The notes under the pieces: model-generated
What the model was told of the DNA's origin: nothing
Databases searched by the model: none
Seen by the model: the letters and a program-made list of their open reading frames with translations, nothing else
NCBI RefSeq assembly: GCF_001665835.1
Contig: NZ_LZSX01000099.1
Coordinates: 37,485 to 101,484 of the forward strand
DNA from: Mycobacterium colombiense
Lineage (GTDB): Bacteria > Actinomycetota > Actinomycetes > Mycobacteriales > Mycobacteriaceae
Length of the DNA stretch: 64,000 bases
Reading direction: 5' to 3'
Part shown: one piece after another, positions 62,573 to 64,000 of the stretch
Numbering within the stretch: position 1 is the first letter of the stretch
Layout: every line of letters begins with the position of its first letter
Translations under genes and position numbers: made by a program

Positions 62573-63838
62573 GTGGACAACCGCGATCGGGTCGCGAAAA
62601 GAGTAATCGTCGGCGTCTCCGGCGGTATCGCCGCCTATAAGGCGTGCACCGTCGTTCGTCAGCTCGCCGAGGCCGGTCATTCGGTCCGCGTCATCCCGAC
62701 CGAGTCCGCGCTGCGTTTCGTCGGGGCCGCCACCTTCGAGGCGCTCTCCGGCCAGCCGGTGCACACCGGCGTCTTCAGCGACGTGCCGGAGGTGCCGCAC
62801 GTCCAGCTCGGCAAGCAGGCCGACCTGGTCGTGGTGGCGCCGGCCACCGCCGATCTGCTGGCCCGGGCGGTACACGGCCGGGCCGACGATCTGCTGACCG
62901 CCACCCTGCTCACGGCGCGATGTCCGGTGCTGTTCGCGCCGGCCATGCACACCGAGATGTGGTTGCACCCGGCCACCGTCGACAACGTGGCCACGCTGCG
63001 CCGCCGGGGAGCGGTGGTGCTGGAACCCGCCGCCGGGCGGCTCACCGGGACGGACAGCGGCTCGGGCCGGCTACCGGAGGCCGAGGAGATCACCACGCTG
63101 GCTCATCTGCTGCTGGAACGCCAGGACGCGCTGCCCTACGACCTCGCCGGCTGCAAGGTGCTGGTGACGGCGGGGGGCACGCGTGAACCGGTCGACCCGG
63201 TGCGCTTCATCGGCAACCGCAGCTCCGGCAAGCAGGGCTATGCGGTGGCGCGGGTGGCCGCCCAGCGCGGCGCCGAGGTCACGCTGATCGCCGGGCACAC
63301 CACCGGGCTGATCGACCCCGCCGGTGTAGAGGTGGTCCACGTCAGCTCCGCCGAGCAACTGGGCGACGCCGTCGCCAAGCACGCGGCCGAGGCGGACGTG
63401 CTGGTGATGGCCGCCGCCGTCGCCGACTTCCGGCCGGCCCGGGTTGCGGCCGCCAAGATCAAAAAGGGCCCGAAGGAGCAAGACCAGCCGCCGACGATCG
63501 AGTTGGTCCGCAACGACGACGTGCTGGCGGGTGCGGTGCGGGCGCGGACCAACGGCGAGCTGCCCAACATGCGCGCCATCGTGGGATTCGCGGCCGAGAC
63601 CGGCGATGCCAACGGGGACGTGCTGTTTCACGCCCGGGCGAAGCTGCGCAACAAGGGCTGCGACCTGTTGGTCGTCAACGCGGTGGGCGACGGCCGGGCG
63701 TTCGAGGTGGACAGCAACGACGGTTGGCTGCTGGCGGCCGACGGTACCGAGTCGGCGCTGCAGCACGGCTCCAAGACATTGATGGCCAGTCGTATCGTGG
63801 ATGCGATTGCCGCGTTCCTGCACGGGGACAGCGGATAG
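62573..63838 (+). CDS. coaBC: Bifunctional phosphopantothenoylcysteine decarboxylase/synthase CoaBC
   Basis: A 421-residue bifunctional enzyme of CoA synthesis. The N-terminal CoaC flavoprotein has VIVGVSGGIAAYKACTVVRQ, the ADLVVVAPATADLLARAVHG segment and FAPAMHTEMWLHP. The C-terminal CoaB synthetase has TAGGTREPVDPVRFIGNRSS, GKQGYAVARVAAQRGAEVTL and the catalytic Lys in AAKIKKGPKE. GTG 62573 begins 21 bases after rpoZ. Previously called dfp. Confidence 0.96.
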   Translation: MDNRDRVAKRVIVGVSGGIAAYKACTVVRQLAEAGHSVRVIPTESALRFVGAATFEALSGQPVHTGVFSDVPEVPHVQLGKQADLVVVAPATADLLARAVHGRADDLLTATLLTARCPVLFAPAMHTEMWLHPATVDNVATLRRRGAVVLEPAAGRLTGTDSGSGRLPEAEEITTLAHLLLERQDALPYDLAGCKVLVTAGGTREPVDPVRFIGNRSSGKQGYAVARVAAQRGAEVTLIAGHTTGLIDPAGVEVVHVSSAEQLGDAVAKHAAEADVLVMAAAVADFRPARVAAAKIKKGPKEQDQPPTIELVRNDDVLAGAVRARTNGELPNMRAIVGFAAETGDANGDVLFHARAKLRNKGCDLLVVNAVGDGRAFEVDSNDGWLLAADGTESALQHGSKTLMASRIVDAIAAFLHGDSG

Positions 63839-63896
63839 AACGGTCGAGTTCTTCTCGGCACCGGGGGCAGGTGCTGGCCGGGCCGACGCCAACCGA

Positions 63897-63902
63897 TATA
63901 AT
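63897..63902 (+). promoter_or_regulatory. Consensus -10 box upstream of metK
   Basis: A perfect TATAAT lies 35 bases upstream of the metK GTG, in an AT-rich patch between coaBC and metK. No good -35 hexamer is visible at the usual spacing, which is normal for mycobacterial housekeeping promoters. A start site near 63909 would give a leader of about 28 bases. Confidence 0.65.
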
Positions 63903-63936
63903 TCGGTTAACTAACTAATTAGGAAGGATTGTCATT

Positions 63937-64000
63937 GTGAGCGAAAAGGGTCGCCTGTTTACCAGTGAGTCGGTGACTGAGGGACATCCCGACAAGATCG
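63937..64000 (+). CDS. metK: S-adenosylmethionine synthetase, 3'-truncated by window edge
   Basis: Only the first 21 codons are in the window: after the GTG start, SEKGRLFTSESVTEGHPDKI, which is the invariant N-terminus of MetK with the ATP-binding His of EGHPDKI. AGGAAGG lies 9 bases upstream. The enzyme makes S-adenosylmethionine from methionine and ATP. Confidence 0.95.
   Translation, partial: MSEKGRLFTSESVTEGHPDKI

Overview
The window reads as high-GC actinobacterial chromosome from a slow-growing Mycobacterium, probably of the M. avium complex. The evidence is GC-rich third codon positions, frequent GTG/TTG starts, mIHF, a single-ORF pyrR-pyrB-pyrC-carA-carB-pyrF operon, and gene order. 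From memory of the M. tuberculosis map, bases 1-36749 follow its Rv2572c-Rv2531c block (aspS to the basic amino-acid decarboxylase) and bases 51090-64000 follow its Rv1379-Rv1392 block (pyrR to metK). The stretch between them (about 36.7-51 kb) is accessory by comparison. No rRNA, tRNA, CRISPR array, transposase or integrase was seen.

Layout. 1-2.8 kb: the 3' part of aspS, then a 1.2-kb segment flanked by an exact 25-bp direct repeat of the aspS 3' end; it holds a small secreted-protein gene, three 20-bp repeats and a small membrane ORF. 2.8-7.6 kb: a Ddn-like protein, a FUSC-type membrane protein, a YjbR protein, a transglutaminase, a zinc-ribbon metallopeptidase-like protein and a DUF6629-type membrane protein. 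7.6-13.6 kb: a coupled pair, a permuted ATP-grasp/alpha-E fusion and a giant transglutaminase-like protein. 13.7-24.2 kb: a Pro/Gly/Tyr-rich membrane protein, rarA, a duplicated two-domain gene pair, yjbQ, alaS, ruvX, mltG, aroE and a short prepilin peptidase. 24.2-26.7 kb: divergent flavin monooxygenase and SfnB-like genes, likely for organosulfur use. 26.8-33.8 kb: aroC-aroK-aroB-aroQ, then pepQ, efp, nusB and small membrane genes. 33.9-36.7 kb: the decarboxylase.

The accessory region (36.7-51 kb) has a two-component system whose kinase and regulator genes converge tail to tail, and a six-gene, fully overlapping operon (40766-47521). That operon encodes a GntR regulator, an 8-Cys ferredoxin, an ABC importer of the sulfonate/nitrate class and a 908-residue flavoprotein. 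The flavoprotein resembles adenylylsulfate-reductase/fumarate-reductase flavoproteins and carries a C-terminal HEAT-repeat domain. This is the best candidate for an under-described system. Next come a GNAT acetyltransferase, a class-C beta-lactamase-like serine hydrolase, and a MerR regulator divergent from a four-helix membrane protein across a near-perfect 38-bp palindrome.

The last 13 kb are core metabolism. A PyrR-binding RNA element that hides the pyrR ribosome-binding site precedes the pyrimidine operon. After it come a TOBE-domain regulator, a roughly 1-kb stretch without a convincing gene, mihF, gmk, rpoZ, coaBC and the first bases of metK.
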